Assembly (NCBI GenBank): GCA_031548515.1
Contig: JAVBRB010000036.1
Location: 1 to 30,165 of the forward strand
Source: UBA940 sp031548515
Lineage (GTDB): Bacteria > Bacteroidota > Bacteroidia > Bacteroidales > Rikenellaceae
Reading direction: 5' to 3'
Length of the DNA stretch: 30,165 bases
The notes beneath the pieces are model-generated. The model was not told the DNA's origin. It was given only the letters and a program-made list of their open reading frames with translations, and did no database searches. The position numbers and the translations under genes were made by a program. Positions 15,768 through 23,252 of this stretch are shown one piece after another. Position 1 is the first letter of the stretch. Every line of letters starts with the position of its first letter.

Positions 15768-16688
15768 CTATTTGTTCACTTGGAAACGTGTATTGCCCGT
15801 CGCGAAGAAGTCGACTATCTGCGCAGCGGCGGCAAGGCCTGCGTTGACATTGGCCTCAGAGGTCTCGGCGCCCATTTTCTTGGCAGTCGCGAAAACCCTT
15901 CTGCCGAATTTCTCATTCAACACCGGCTGCATGTCGGCTGCGATATCGGTAGCGTATTTCAGGTCGCTGCGTTCCGAGAAAGCTTTAGCCAAGCCCTCTT
16001 CGTCTATCACTTCCTTGCGGGCTGTATTGACAAGCGTCGCGCCCTCGGGCATCGACATCAAAAGGTCATAGCCTATGCTGTTTTTGGTTTCGGCAGTTGC
16101 CGGAATATGAAGCGAAAGGTAATCGCTGCGGCGGTAGAGTTCATCCACGCCGCTCACCTGCTCCACGCCGTCGACCTCGAAAACAGTATCGTTCACGAAC
16201 GGGTCGAAAGCCACGACATCCATTCCGAAACCCTTGCCCAAAAGCCCCACCAGGCGGCCGACATTTCCGTAAGCATGGATACCCAGCGTCTTGCCCTTGA
16301 GTTCGGTTCCTGTTCCCGGCGCAAACTGATTCCGGGCCATGAAGACCATCATACCCAGGGCAAGTTCAGCCACGGCGTTGGAGTTCTGACCAGGTGTATT
16401 CATAACGACTATGCCGCGGTTCGTACACGCTCCGCAGTCAACGTTGTCGTAACCCGCACCCGCACGCACCACGATTTTCAGCTTCGGCGCGGCGGCAACG
16501 ACATCATCGGTAACCTTGTCGCTGCGTATTATCATTGCATCTGCATCGGCGGCCGCGTCGAGCAACTGCTGTTTACTGTCATATTTCTCGAGCAGGACGA
16601 GTTCATGACCGCCATCCCGGACTATCTTTTTAATACCTTCGACAGCCTCCGCCGCAAAGGGTTTTTCGGTCGCAAGTAATACTTTCAT
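15768..16688 (-). CDS. serA: D-3-phosphoglycerate dehydrogenase (short form)
   Basis: SerA oxidises 3-phosphoglycerate to 3-phosphohydroxypyruvate with NAD, the first step of serine synthesis. The product is 306 residues, the short form without an ACT regulatory domain. It has VRAGAGYDNVD (about 74-84), TPGQNSNAVAELALG, the NAD-binding loop GIHAYGNVG (136-144), and the catalytic Arg224 in NTARKEVI. In most 2-hydroxyacid dehydrogenases a catalytic His follows in a PH-xGxxT context; here the matching stretch is TAKKMGAETSEAN, with Lys instead. I recall Lys at this site in other Bacteroidota SerA proteins, so this looks lineage-typical. I chose ATG 16688 (MKVLLATEKPF); ATG 16700 would add four residues. 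It lies between serC and DUF1015. Confidence 0.92.
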   Translation of the reverse strand: MKVLLATEKPFAAEAVEGIKKIVRDGGHELVLLEKYDSKQQLLDAAADADAMIIRSDKVTDDVVAAAPKLKIVVRAGAGYDNVDCGACTNRGIVVMNTPGQNSNAVAELALGMMVFMARNQFAPGTGTELKGKTLGIHAYGNVGRLVGLLGKGFGMDVVAFDPFVNDTVFEVDGVEQVSGVDELYRRSDYLSLHIPATAETKNSIGYDLLMSMPEGATLVNTARKEVIDEEGLAKAFSERSDLKYATDIAADMQPVLNEKFGRRVFATAKKMGAETSEANVNAGLAAAAQIVDFFATGNTRFQVNK

Positions 16689-16718
16689 AATTTTTACCAT
16701 TTTTAGTTACCTCCCTTT

Positions 16719-16839
16719 GAACTAACTTCGTCTTCTTACTCCTCGCAGGTCATAGCTTGCAAGCAATCTCTGCTCCTGCTTCGAGCGTCAGTTAACGGCG
16801 CCGCCTGCGGCGACTAACCTGCTCCGGTCGGTGAACTCG
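16719..16839 (-). repeat. Dispersed palindromic repeat, copy B
   Basis: This copy lies between serC and serA and shares with 13095-13180 the GAACT end, the block CCTCGCAGGT (16741-16750) and TCGGTGAACTCG (16828-16839). The interior differs and carries a hairpin CGCCGC / GCGGCG at 16799-16812. It therefore looks like a family with conserved ends and a variable stem. Confidence 0.65.
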
Positions 16840-16868
16840 GCCGGCAAACCGGCCTCGGTTCATATCAA

Positions 16869-17942
16869 TTACTTATTAGCTTTCTCAAACTCCTGCATGC
16901 ATTTCACGAGATACTCGACGTGTCCCACCGGAAGCGCGTTGTAGAGCGATGCACGGAAACCGCCGACCAGACGGTGCCCTTTCATGCCTACGATACCCTT
17001 CTCACTGCACATTTTCAGGAACGCGTCAGCCAAATCCTCCTTCCCGTCGGCCATCACGAAGCATACATTCATCAGAGAACGGTCTTCCTTAACCGCCACG
17101 CTCTTGAACATGCTGTTGCGGTCGATCTCGTCGTACAGCATACCGGCTTTCAGCTTGTTGCGGCGGTACATCTCGGGAACTCCCCCTTCTCCCTTCATCC
17201 ATCTCAGCATCTCGCAGATGGCATAAACGGTGAACACAGGCGGAGTGTTATACATCGAATGTTCGTCGGCGTGGGTTTTGTACTTCATCATGGCCGGGAG
17301 CTTGCGCGGAGCCTCTTTTTCAATCATGTCATTGCGGAGAATGACGAAAGCCGCACCCGCCGGACCCATGTTTTTCTGCGCGCCGCCGTAGATCATGGCG
17401 TATTTAGAAACGTCCACGGGACGGCTCAGAACGTCTGAACTCATGTCGGCTATCAAGGGAACAGGAGAATCGATATCGGCATGATATTCTGTTCCATAGA
17501 TAGTATTATTCGTCGTGATATGCAAGTAATCCAGGTCTTTCGGTATATCGAAGCCCTTGGGTATATAAGTAAAATTCTTATCCTCGGAAGAAGCCACAAC
17601 CTGGACTTCGCCCACGGCTTTTGCCTCGCTGATAGCTTTCTTCGCCCAGACGCCCGTATTGACATAACCGGCCTTCTTCGCCAGGAAATTGAACGGGATA
17701 AGGTAAAACTGCGTGCTCGCGCCGCCGCCCATGAAGAAAATACTGTAATTACCGGGAATGCCCATCAACTCGCGCAGCAGGCTTTCAGCCTCCTCGATGA
17801 CCGGCTCGTAATACTTGGCGCGGTGCGATATTTCGAGGATCGAAAGACCGTTGCCCCTGAAATCCTTTATATCCTTGACCGACTGCTCGATTACCGCTTC
17901 AGGAAGTATCGACGGGCCCGCATTGAAGTTATACTTTTTCAT
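16869..17942 (-). CDS. serC: Phosphoserine aminotransferase
   Basis: SerC transfers an amino group from glutamate to 3-phosphohydroxypyruvate, the second step of serine synthesis, and also acts in the DXP-dependent pyridoxal phosphate route. The 357-residue class V aminotransferase starts MKKYNFNAGPSILPEAV, the family hallmark. It has FFMGGGASTQF for phosphate binding (about 69-79), DMSSD (166-170) with the cofactor Asp, and the Schiff-base Lys190 in YGGAQKNMGPAG. The frame is open to 18050, but that start would overlap the promoter at 18048-18055 and adds unrelated residues. It leads the serC-serA-DUF1015 operon and is divergent from yicC. Confidence 0.96.
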   Translation of the reverse strand: MKKYNFNAGPSILPEAVIEQSVKDIKDFRGNGLSILEISHRAKYYEPVIEEAESLLRELMGIPGNYSIFFMGGGASTQFYLIPFNFLAKKAGYVNTGVWAKKAISEAKAVGEVQVVASSEDKNFTYIPKGFDIPKDLDYLHITTNNTIYGTEYHADIDSPVPLIADMSSDVLSRPVDVSKYAMIYGGAQKNMGPAGAAFVILRNDMIEKEAPRKLPAMMKYKTHADEHSMYNTPPVFTVYAICEMLRWMKGEGGVPEMYRRNKLKAGMLYDEIDRNSMFKSVAVKEDRSLMNVCFVMADGKEDLADAFLKMCSEKGIVGMKGHRLVGGFRASLYNALPVGHVEYLVKCMQEFEKANK

Positions 17943-18047
17943 CGTCTGGTAAATTAAAAAATGTTTAAGACCACAAATCCATAGAGAAAGCCGGGCGCAA
18001 GCAAAATTAATTTCGATCTGCCGTAGCGCATCCTTTATAGCATTTTG

Positions 18048-18055
18048 CAAATATA
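18048..18055 (-). promoter_or_regulatory. -7 element of serC promoter
   Basis: The minus strand reads TATATTTG, an exact TAnnTTTG match. It implies a leader of roughly 100 bases before serC, in an AT-rich 260-base divergent region with no other gene. No -33 element is obvious at the right spacing. Confidence 0.5.
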
Positions 18056-18131
18056 TTAATAATTTTTAAAAACAGACGGAATCAAAACGGGAAGTTAAAA
18101 TTATTATAAGCTCGCTTTTATTTGCACGATC

Positions 18132-18164
18132 TTTGAGGCAATAAAATATTTTAAACTATATTTG
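18132..18164 (+). promoter_or_regulatory. Promoter of the yicC-gmk-nadD operon
   Basis: TTTG at 18132-18135 is followed after 21 bases by TATATTTG at 18157-18164, matching the Bacteroidota -33/-7 consensus. Transcription would start near 18171, about 35 bases before the yicC ATG. Confidence 0.65.
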
Positions 18165-18204
18165 TGGGGCACAAACCGAACCATACACACAATATCAGCA
18201 TACC

Positions 18205-19092
18205 ATGGTTAAATCTATGACAGGCTACGGCAAAGCCGAGGCTACGGTATCGACAAAGAAGATCACGGTCGAAATACGTACGCTCAACAGCAAACAACTG
18301 GACTTGAACATCAAGCTCCCTCCGCTGTACCGCCAGCAGGAATACGACCTTCGCACCCTCGCCGCCAAAAGCATCGGACGCGGGAAAGCCGATATATACA
18401 TATCGATCGAGGACAGCAACCCTGCACCCGGCGTCACCATAAACCATGGCCTTTTCAAGGGATACTACCGCCAGATAAAGGACGCCGTGAAAGATGCCGG
18501 AATGGCTATCACGCCGAACGACAACAAAACAGCGGCGCTCGTACCTGCAATATTAAAACTGCCGGATGTACTGATAAGCGATACTGCCGAGATTTCGGTC
18601 GAAGAGGGCGCGGCATTGATGCGCGCTTATGAGGATGCCCTCGAAAAACTTGATAAATTCCGCATCCAGGAAGGGGCGATACTGATCAACGACCTGCTTG
18701 GCCGGGTGCAGAGGATATGCGATCTGACCGAACAGGTGGAGCCGTTCGAAAAGGCCCGCACGGCAACTGTCCGCCAGCGTATTCTCGACCATATAGCTTC
18801 GCTCGGCATCGAAACCGACCACAACCGCCTCGAACAGGAACTGGTGTTTTATATCGAAAAACTCGATATCACGGAAGAAAAAGTGCGCCTGGGCAACCAC
18901 TGCAAATATTTCAGGCAAACGGCCAGCGAAGAGGAAGGGGTGGGACGCAAACTGGGTTTCATAGCCCAGGAAATGGGGCGCGAGATCAACACGCTGGGTT
19001 CCAAGGCTAACGATGCCGAAATACAGAAACTGGTCGTACAGATGAAGGATGAACTGGAAAAGACAAAAGAGCAACTGCTCAATATTCTATAA
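18205..19092 (+). CDS. yicC: YicC/YloC family endoribonuclease
   Basis: The 295-residue protein has the N-terminal YicC hallmark MVKSMTGYGKAEA followed by EIRTLNSKQLDLNIKLP, and the C-terminal DUF1732 half with EEKVRLGNHCKYFRQT and GRKLGFIAQEMGREINTLGSKAND. Members of this family have been shown to cleave RNA and affect small-RNA stability and stationary-phase fitness. Length is typical. It leads a plus-strand operon with gmk 29 bases downstream; the yicC-gmk pairing is widespread in bacteria. Confidence 0.95.
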   Translation: MVKSMTGYGKAEATVSTKKITVEIRTLNSKQLDLNIKLPPLYRQQEYDLRTLAAKSIGRGKADIYISIEDSNPAPGVTINHGLFKGYYRQIKDAVKDAGMAITPNDNKTAALVPAILKLPDVLISDTAEISVEEGAALMRAYEDALEKLDKFRIQEGAILINDLLGRVQRICDLTEQVEPFEKARTATVRQRILDHIASLGIETDHNRLEQELVFYIEKLDITEEKVRLGNHCKYFRQTASEEEGVGRKLGFIAQEMGREINTLGSKANDAEIQKLVVQMKDELEKTKEQLLNIL

Positions 19093-19121
19093 TCCAAATC
19101 ATGAGTCACAACTAATTTACC

Positions 19122-19694
19122 ATGGGTAAATTACTGATATTTTCAGCACCTAGCGGCTCGGGAAAAACAACGCTCGTGCGCGAATTGATGAAGCTTTTTC
19201 CAAATCTCGAATTTTCGGTATCGGCCACTTCGCGTCTGCCACGCGGCAAAGAATGCCCCGGGGTAGACTACCATTTCGTGAGTACAGAGCAGTTCCGCAG
19301 ATGGATCGACGAAGGCTTGTTTGTCGAATGGGAGGAGGTCTACGCCGGCAACTACTACGGCACCCTGCGCAGCGAGATGGAAAAGATCTGGGATCGCGGC
19401 AGTATCTGCATGTTCGATGTGGATGTGATAGGCGGCATACGGCTCAAAAGCATCTTTGGCAACGACGCCATGTCGTTTTTCATCATGGCACCGAATCCGG
19501 AAGAACTCAAGCGCAGGCTTGTCGCGCGGGGCACAGACTCTGACGAATGCATTGAAAGGCGCATTGCCAAAGCCGAATTCGAAACGGCAAAGGCCGCAGA
19601 GTTTGACTACATAATAATAAACGACGACGTGGAACGTGCCGTCGCAGAAATAGCCGCCATCATAGAACCTTTTATTTCAAAGGAAAATGCCTGA
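19122..19694 (+). CDS. gmk: Guanylate kinase
   Basis: Gmk phosphorylates GMP to GDP using ATP. The 190-residue protein has the P-loop APSGSGKTT (9-17), the GMP-binding segment SATSRLPRGKECPGVDYHF (SRxPR and DYxF), the EWxxVxxxxYGT segment as EWEEVYAGNYYGT, and DVDVIGG. Length and order of motifs are normal. Its last bases overlap the nadD start by eight bases, so the two are translationally coupled. Confidence 0.97.
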   Translation: MGKLLIFSAPSGSGKTTLVRELMKLFPNLEFSVSATSRLPRGKECPGVDYHFVSTEQFRRWIDEGLFVEWEEVYAGNYYGTLRSEMEKIWDRGSICMFDVDVIGGIRLKSIFGNDAMSFFIMAPNPEELKRRLVARGTDSDECIERRIAKAEFETAKAAEFDYIIINDDVERAVAEIAAIIEPFISKENA

Positions 19695-20277
19695 AGGACA
19701 GCATATAATGCTGTATTTCGGCTCGTTCAATCCCGTACATAAGGCTCACATAGCCATAGCCGAATATGTCGTCGGGCAAGGGCTGGCCGACATGGTCGTG
19801 CTTGTCGTGTCGCCCCAAAACCCATTCAAGGAACCGGAAGGACTTGCGCCTGAGTTCTGCCGCTACGAGATGGCAGAGATGGCGGCGGCGGCATCGAAAT
19901 ATCCCGACAGGATACAGGTTTCCGCCGTTGAAATGACCCTTCCGAGACCATCCTATACGATCGATACGCTGCGCTTCCTCGTCCGTGAATTTCCAGACAC
20001 GCAGTTCTCGATACTTATGGGCGGCGACAATGTCGAAAACCTCGGAAAATGGAAAGAGGCGGATGCCATACTCGCCGGACACGATATTTATGTATATCCG
20101 CGCCAGGGGAAGAAAATCAGAAAAACAGGCGACCGTATGACAGTACTGGAAGAAGCTCCGCTGTTCGACGTATCCTCCACCGGAATCCGTGTGGCAGTTG
20201 CGCGTGGAGAGGACGTCGACGACAGAGTGCCCGTGAAGGTCGCGGACTACATTCACGAAAACAAACTTTGGACTTGA
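19687..20277 (+). CDS. nadD: Nicotinate-nucleotide adenylyltransferase
   Basis: NadD joins ATP and nicotinate mononucleotide to make deamido-NAD. The 196-residue protein has the nucleotidyltransferase motif GSFNPVHKAHIA (about 12-23) with both catalytic histidines, a middle MGGDNVENLGKWKEAD stretch typical of NadD, and the C-terminal SSTGIR ATP-binding motif near 160. The ATG at 19687 overlaps gmk; Met8 (19708) is an alternative that starts directly at the first strand. Its stop overlaps the TTG start of the next small gene. Confidence 0.95.
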   Translation: MPEGQHIMLYFGSFNPVHKAHIAIAEYVVGQGLADMVVLVVSPQNPFKEPEGLAPEFCRYEMAEMAAAASKYPDRIQVSAVEMTLPRPSYTIDTLRFLVREFPDTQFSILMGGDNVENLGKWKEADAILAGHDIYVYPRQGKKIRKTGDRMTVLEEAPLFDVSSTGIRVAVARGEDVDDRVPVKVADYIHENKLWT

Positions 20278-20468
20278 GCGCCTCGGAAAAAATACGGGAA
20301 TTGCTCGAAAGCGGCAAGCGGCACTACGCTGCCGGAAATTTCGGGGCGGCGGCGAACGATTTTACCGCAATCGTCGCCATCGATCAAGGCAACACCGAAG
20401 CAAAAGGCTACCTTCACATGATAGACGAAATCCAGAATTACCGCAATACCGACCTGCTGAACCCGTAA
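20274..20468 (+). CDS. Small TPR-like protein with TTG start
   Basis: This frame encodes 64 residues, largely helical, with one TPR-like helix pair (ESGKRHYAAGNFGAAANDFT, AIVAIDQGNTEAKGYLHMID) and ending EIQNYRNTDLLNP. I recall similar tails in small Bacteroidota proteins near nadD, so I take it as real. No ATG is available before residue 49. TTG at 20274 overlaps the nadD TGA in a TTGA arrangement, a typical coupled start; TTG at 20268 is an alternative. Function is unknown, and a protein-binding adaptor is the obvious guess from the fold. Confidence 0.65.
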   Translation: MSASEKIRELLESGKRHYAAGNFGAAANDFTAIVAIDQGNTEAKGYLHMIDEIQNYRNTDLLNP

Positions 20469-20472
20469 ATAC

Positions 20473-20530
20473 AATGGTTAATTTATTAGCGGCATATTTA
20501 TCATTAACCATTGACCATTAACCATTTTTT
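20473..20530 (+). terminator. Terminator made of ATTAACCATT repeats
   Basis: AATGGTTAAT (20473-20482) can pair perfectly with either of two direct copies of ATTAACCATT (20503-20512 and 20517-20526). The second copy runs into a T-tract ending at 20530. It sits just past the yicC-gmk-nadD operon and six bases before the DUF3109 start codon. Confidence 0.7.
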
Positions 20531-20535
20531 CTATT

Positions 20536-21114
20536 ATGATCGAGATCGACGGTAAAATAGTCAGCTGCGACATCATCACCACGAAGTTCCTTTGCGACCT
20601 TACCCGCTGCAAAGGAATATGCTGCGTGGAGGGCAACGCCGGCGCCCCGCTCGAGAGCGACGAAGTCCGGATACTCGCCGAAGAATACGCCGCATACAAA
20701 CCTTACATGACAGGGCAGGGCGTACATGAGATAGAAAAACAGGGCTTCGCAATACGCGACGAGGAAGGCGACCTTGTGACTCCGCTCGTTGGCGATGCCG
20801 AATGCGCCTATGCATACAAGGATAACGGAGTCACGCTCTGCGCCGTGGAGAAGGCGTGGGCCGAAGGAAAGACCGCTTTCCGCAAACCCGTTTCCTGCCA
20901 CCTCTACCCCATCCGCGTGGCCCGTTTCGGCGACGGCTCGCTGGGCCTCAATTACCACCGTTGGGCAGTGTGCGAAGGCGCGCATACCCTTGGAAAAGAA
21001 AAAGGTGTTCCGATGTATAAAATGCTGCATGACGCCATCGCACGGCGTTTCGGCGAAGATTTCTACGAGGCCCTCGAAGCCGCGGAAAAATACCTTAACG
21101 AAAACGGGATCTGA
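20536..21114 (+). CDS. DUF3109 family cysteine-rich protein
   Basis: The 192-residue protein matches DUF3109, related to the YkgJ-type putative metal-binding proteins. Cysteines occur at 11, 20, 25, 29 and 30 in CDLTRCKGICCVEGNAGAPLE-like context (split here as CDLTRCKGICC and VEGNAGAPLE), then in DAECAYA, LCAVEK, SCHLYPIR and WAVCEGA. This pattern would suit an iron-sulfur or zinc site. No activity is established. It directly follows the repeat terminator, so it may rely on read-through or on a promoter I could not identify. It ends in a shared terminator facing the CotH gene. Confidence 0.88.
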   Translation: MIEIDGKIVSCDIITTKFLCDLTRCKGICCVEGNAGAPLESDEVRILAEEYAAYKPYMTGQGVHEIEKQGFAIRDEEGDLVTPLVGDAECAYAYKDNGVTLCAVEKAWAEGKTAFRKPVSCHLYPIRVARFGDGSLGLNYHRWAVCEGAHTLGKEKGVPMYKMLHDAIARRFGEDFYEALEAAEKYLNENGI

Positions 21115-21133
21115 AAAATTCAGATCCCGTTTT
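21101..21133. terminator. Bidirectional terminator between DUF3109 and cotH genes
   Basis: A perfect 15-bp stem AAAACGGGATCTGAA / TTCAGATCCCGTTTT has a 3-base loop. It contains the DUF3109 stop codon and has T-tracts in both directions, serving the convergent genes. Confidence 0.92.
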
Positions 21134-21135
21134 CA

Positions 21136-23115
21136 TCAGTTGATCCTGTGCCGCCCGGCCTTGATCTCGGTATTCATCCACTCAGCCCTCTGCATGAAGA
21201 AATCGAGCATATAGTCGAGTTCTCCCTGATACGACCCTACCACAACGTAATTCGGCCACTCCCAGGAATTAAGGATATTCCATCTCGTGAAATTACGTTT
21301 TTGGGCATCGTCCATCACTTTGGCAATCGCACGCATCTCAGCCTCGGCTTCAGCCAACTTGGGATAAAACTCATTCCACGCCTCGGTCACTTTCGCCGCA
21401 AATTCGGCACTTCTGAACAATGGATTAAACCAAAAGCAATTGCGGATATGCCATCCGGTAGGGCCATTGCCGCTGCCGTTGTAATTACAGTTGCCGAATG
21501 CGATATCGAAATCCCATACGCACGGGAAACCGAGTTTGCCGTCGCGCAGTTTTGTCATATAAGTACTCAGGCGCATGTCGCCGTCAACGTTCTTGGCAAG
21601 TTCCTGGACAAAGAAATACCGGATGAAAGAATCTATGTCGATTATCTTGGAATAATCCGCAAAAGACATGTTATAGATATCCTGTTCGGTCTTTTTCATG
21701 AAACCCTCTATATAGGTCCTCTGTTGGCTAGTAAGAACTTCCGGCTCTTCGATCACGACAGGCACCCCCTTAGCCGTCCAGAATCCCGGATATCCCTTAC
21801 CCAGCCCTTTGCCATCTATCCACAGGAGGTATCCTCCGGTTACATCGGCGCCGGTGTTATCCGCAGGTCCCACCAGATCGAGATCTATTCGTTCGGGATC
21901 GACGCGGACATGTTCCGCAAGCATATACAACCCGGCATAAGCATTCGTTTCATGAGTACTGGAGAAATAGACCTCTACCGGCCGCCACCGGACCGCCCAC
22001 TGCATTCCGGCAAGTTCCGACAGTTTGAACGCAAGCGCATTGCGTAACAGCGTCTTGTCGCTGTAGTTGGCCATCAGAACCCAGTGCTTGCTGTCGCTCA
22101 TGCCCAACAGACGGTTCTTCCCGGCAAGTTTTATCTTGTACGGTTTCTTTGGCATGCCCCATGTGGAATTACCGCGCCCGTGTATCTGTATGTAAAAATT
22201 TTCGTCGTATTGATCGGAATACAGTCCGTCGGGATTATACAGGCGCATTGTGGCGTCTATATAATTATCCAGTTGAATGTTGTCTTTTTTGACGCTGCCC
22301 GTGTTGATATACAGTACCGGTACGCGTCCCGCCGCCTGAAGCACAACATTGAACAGTTTGCCGCCCGCCCCGTTTTTTTTAAGTGTGAGCGCAATGCTCT
22401 GGGAATAATCCAACGACGTCACAGAACTGCGGAAGTCTATATACCCACCGGCATGGACCTCGATCGCGCCTCTGGAAGCAACGGTAGCTACAAGGTCGAA
22501 AACCGTCGTCGCCGGATTGAGCCTGCCGTGTATCTCCGTGCCGCTGACAGAACATATCACATCTTCGCGCAACGACGGATTGAGGGCCTTCTCGAAACGG
22601 AAACAGCCTATATCCGGAACCGTGCCCTGGTGGAAAAAGAACATGTATCCGCTGGAAAGCCTGACGTAAAGCCCTTCGGAATCGCACATCACCAACACGA
22701 TCCGCTCATCCTCCCGTGAATCTGCGTAGGGGATATCCGTGCTGTTCCCATCGACCTGCCATATTCCGTTCTCGGGTTTTACCGCCGGCCATGACGTTGG
22801 CGTACAGATTACAACGGCGACTTCATCTTCGTCTATATCACGGCGGCGGTTGTCGCTGAACAGAACCTTATAGCGGCCGTTGCCCTCAACCAGGAAGCCA
22901 TTCATGGCGCATCCGGCATCGAACTGGGTTTGGAACGCCTCGTACAGGGACATCCCGTTCAGGCTGTTGTCCGGTTCATCGGGTTTGTCGGGCTTATCGG
23001 GCTTATCGACAGGTTTCTGGCCTGGCCAATCAGGAACAGCCGGCCCGCACTGCGTAAAAGTCCCTGAGGCCGATACGGCAAAAGCCGCGATAAGTATATA
23101 ATGTAAGATTTTCAT
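21136..23115 (-). CDS. Exported CotH kinase family protein
   Basis: The product is about 659 residues. It begins with a signal peptide, possibly a lipoprotein signal ending at Cys23 although the lipobox (FTQC) is poor. A Pro-Asp-Lys linker of four 9-base repeats (22972-23007) follows, then a roughly 250-residue N-terminal region, then the CotH domain with HGRGNSTWGMPKKPYKIKL, LLGMSDSKHWVLMANYSDKT and VWDFDIAFGNCNY. CotH proteins are atypical secreted kinases in spore formers. In Bacteroidota such exported versions are common but their substrates are unknown. The gene stands alone with a terminator downstream. ATG 23130 would add five residues. Confidence 0.88.
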   Translation of the reverse strand: MKILHYILIAAFAVSASGTFTQCGPAVPDWPGQKPVDKPDKPDKPDEPDNSLNGMSLYEAFQTQFDAGCAMNGFLVEGNGRYKVLFSDNRRRDIDEDEVAVVICTPTSWPAVKPENGIWQVDGNSTDIPYADSREDERIVLVMCDSEGLYVRLSSGYMFFFHQGTVPDIGCFRFEKALNPSLREDVICSVSGTEIHGRLNPATTVFDLVATVASRGAIEVHAGGYIDFRSSVTSLDYSQSIALTLKKNGAGGKLFNVVLQAAGRVPVLYINTGSVKKDNIQLDNYIDATMRLYNPDGLYSDQYDENFYIQIHGRGNSTWGMPKKPYKIKLAGKNRLLGMSDSKHWVLMANYSDKTLLRNALAFKLSELAGMQWAVRWRPVEVYFSSTHETNAYAGLYMLAEHVRVDPERIDLDLVGPADNTGADVTGGYLLWIDGKGLGKGYPGFWTAKGVPVVIEEPEVLTSQQRTYIEGFMKKTEQDIYNMSFADYSKIIDIDSFIRYFFVQELAKNVDGDMRLSTYMTKLRDGKLGFPCVWDFDIAFGNCNYNGSGNGPTGWHIRNCFWFNPLFRSAEFAAKVTEAWNEFYPKLAEAEAEMRAIAKVMDDAQKRNFTRWNILNSWEWPNYVVVGSYQGELDYMLDFFMQRAEWMNTEIKAGRHRIN

Positions 23116-23252
23116 GGTTGTAGTCGACATGCGCTTATTGTAAGAGCGATCCCTGCAACTGCTTCATTGCGGCGGACCGCACAAGATAAGAAAATTTTTA
23201 TTTACTTATTAAAAACAGATGGAAAATTGCATCGAAATGCACCCGGCCGGTT

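Noticed and set aside
14845..16071. 408-codon plus-strand open frame opposite DUF1015 and serA
   Set aside because: It spans two well-supported minus-strand genes and their terminator, with no family match.
22972..23007. Four 9-base direct repeats as a possible CRISPR-like or satellite array
   Set aside because: They are in-frame GATAAGCCC-type codons for a Pro-Asp-Lys linker in the CotH-family protein.
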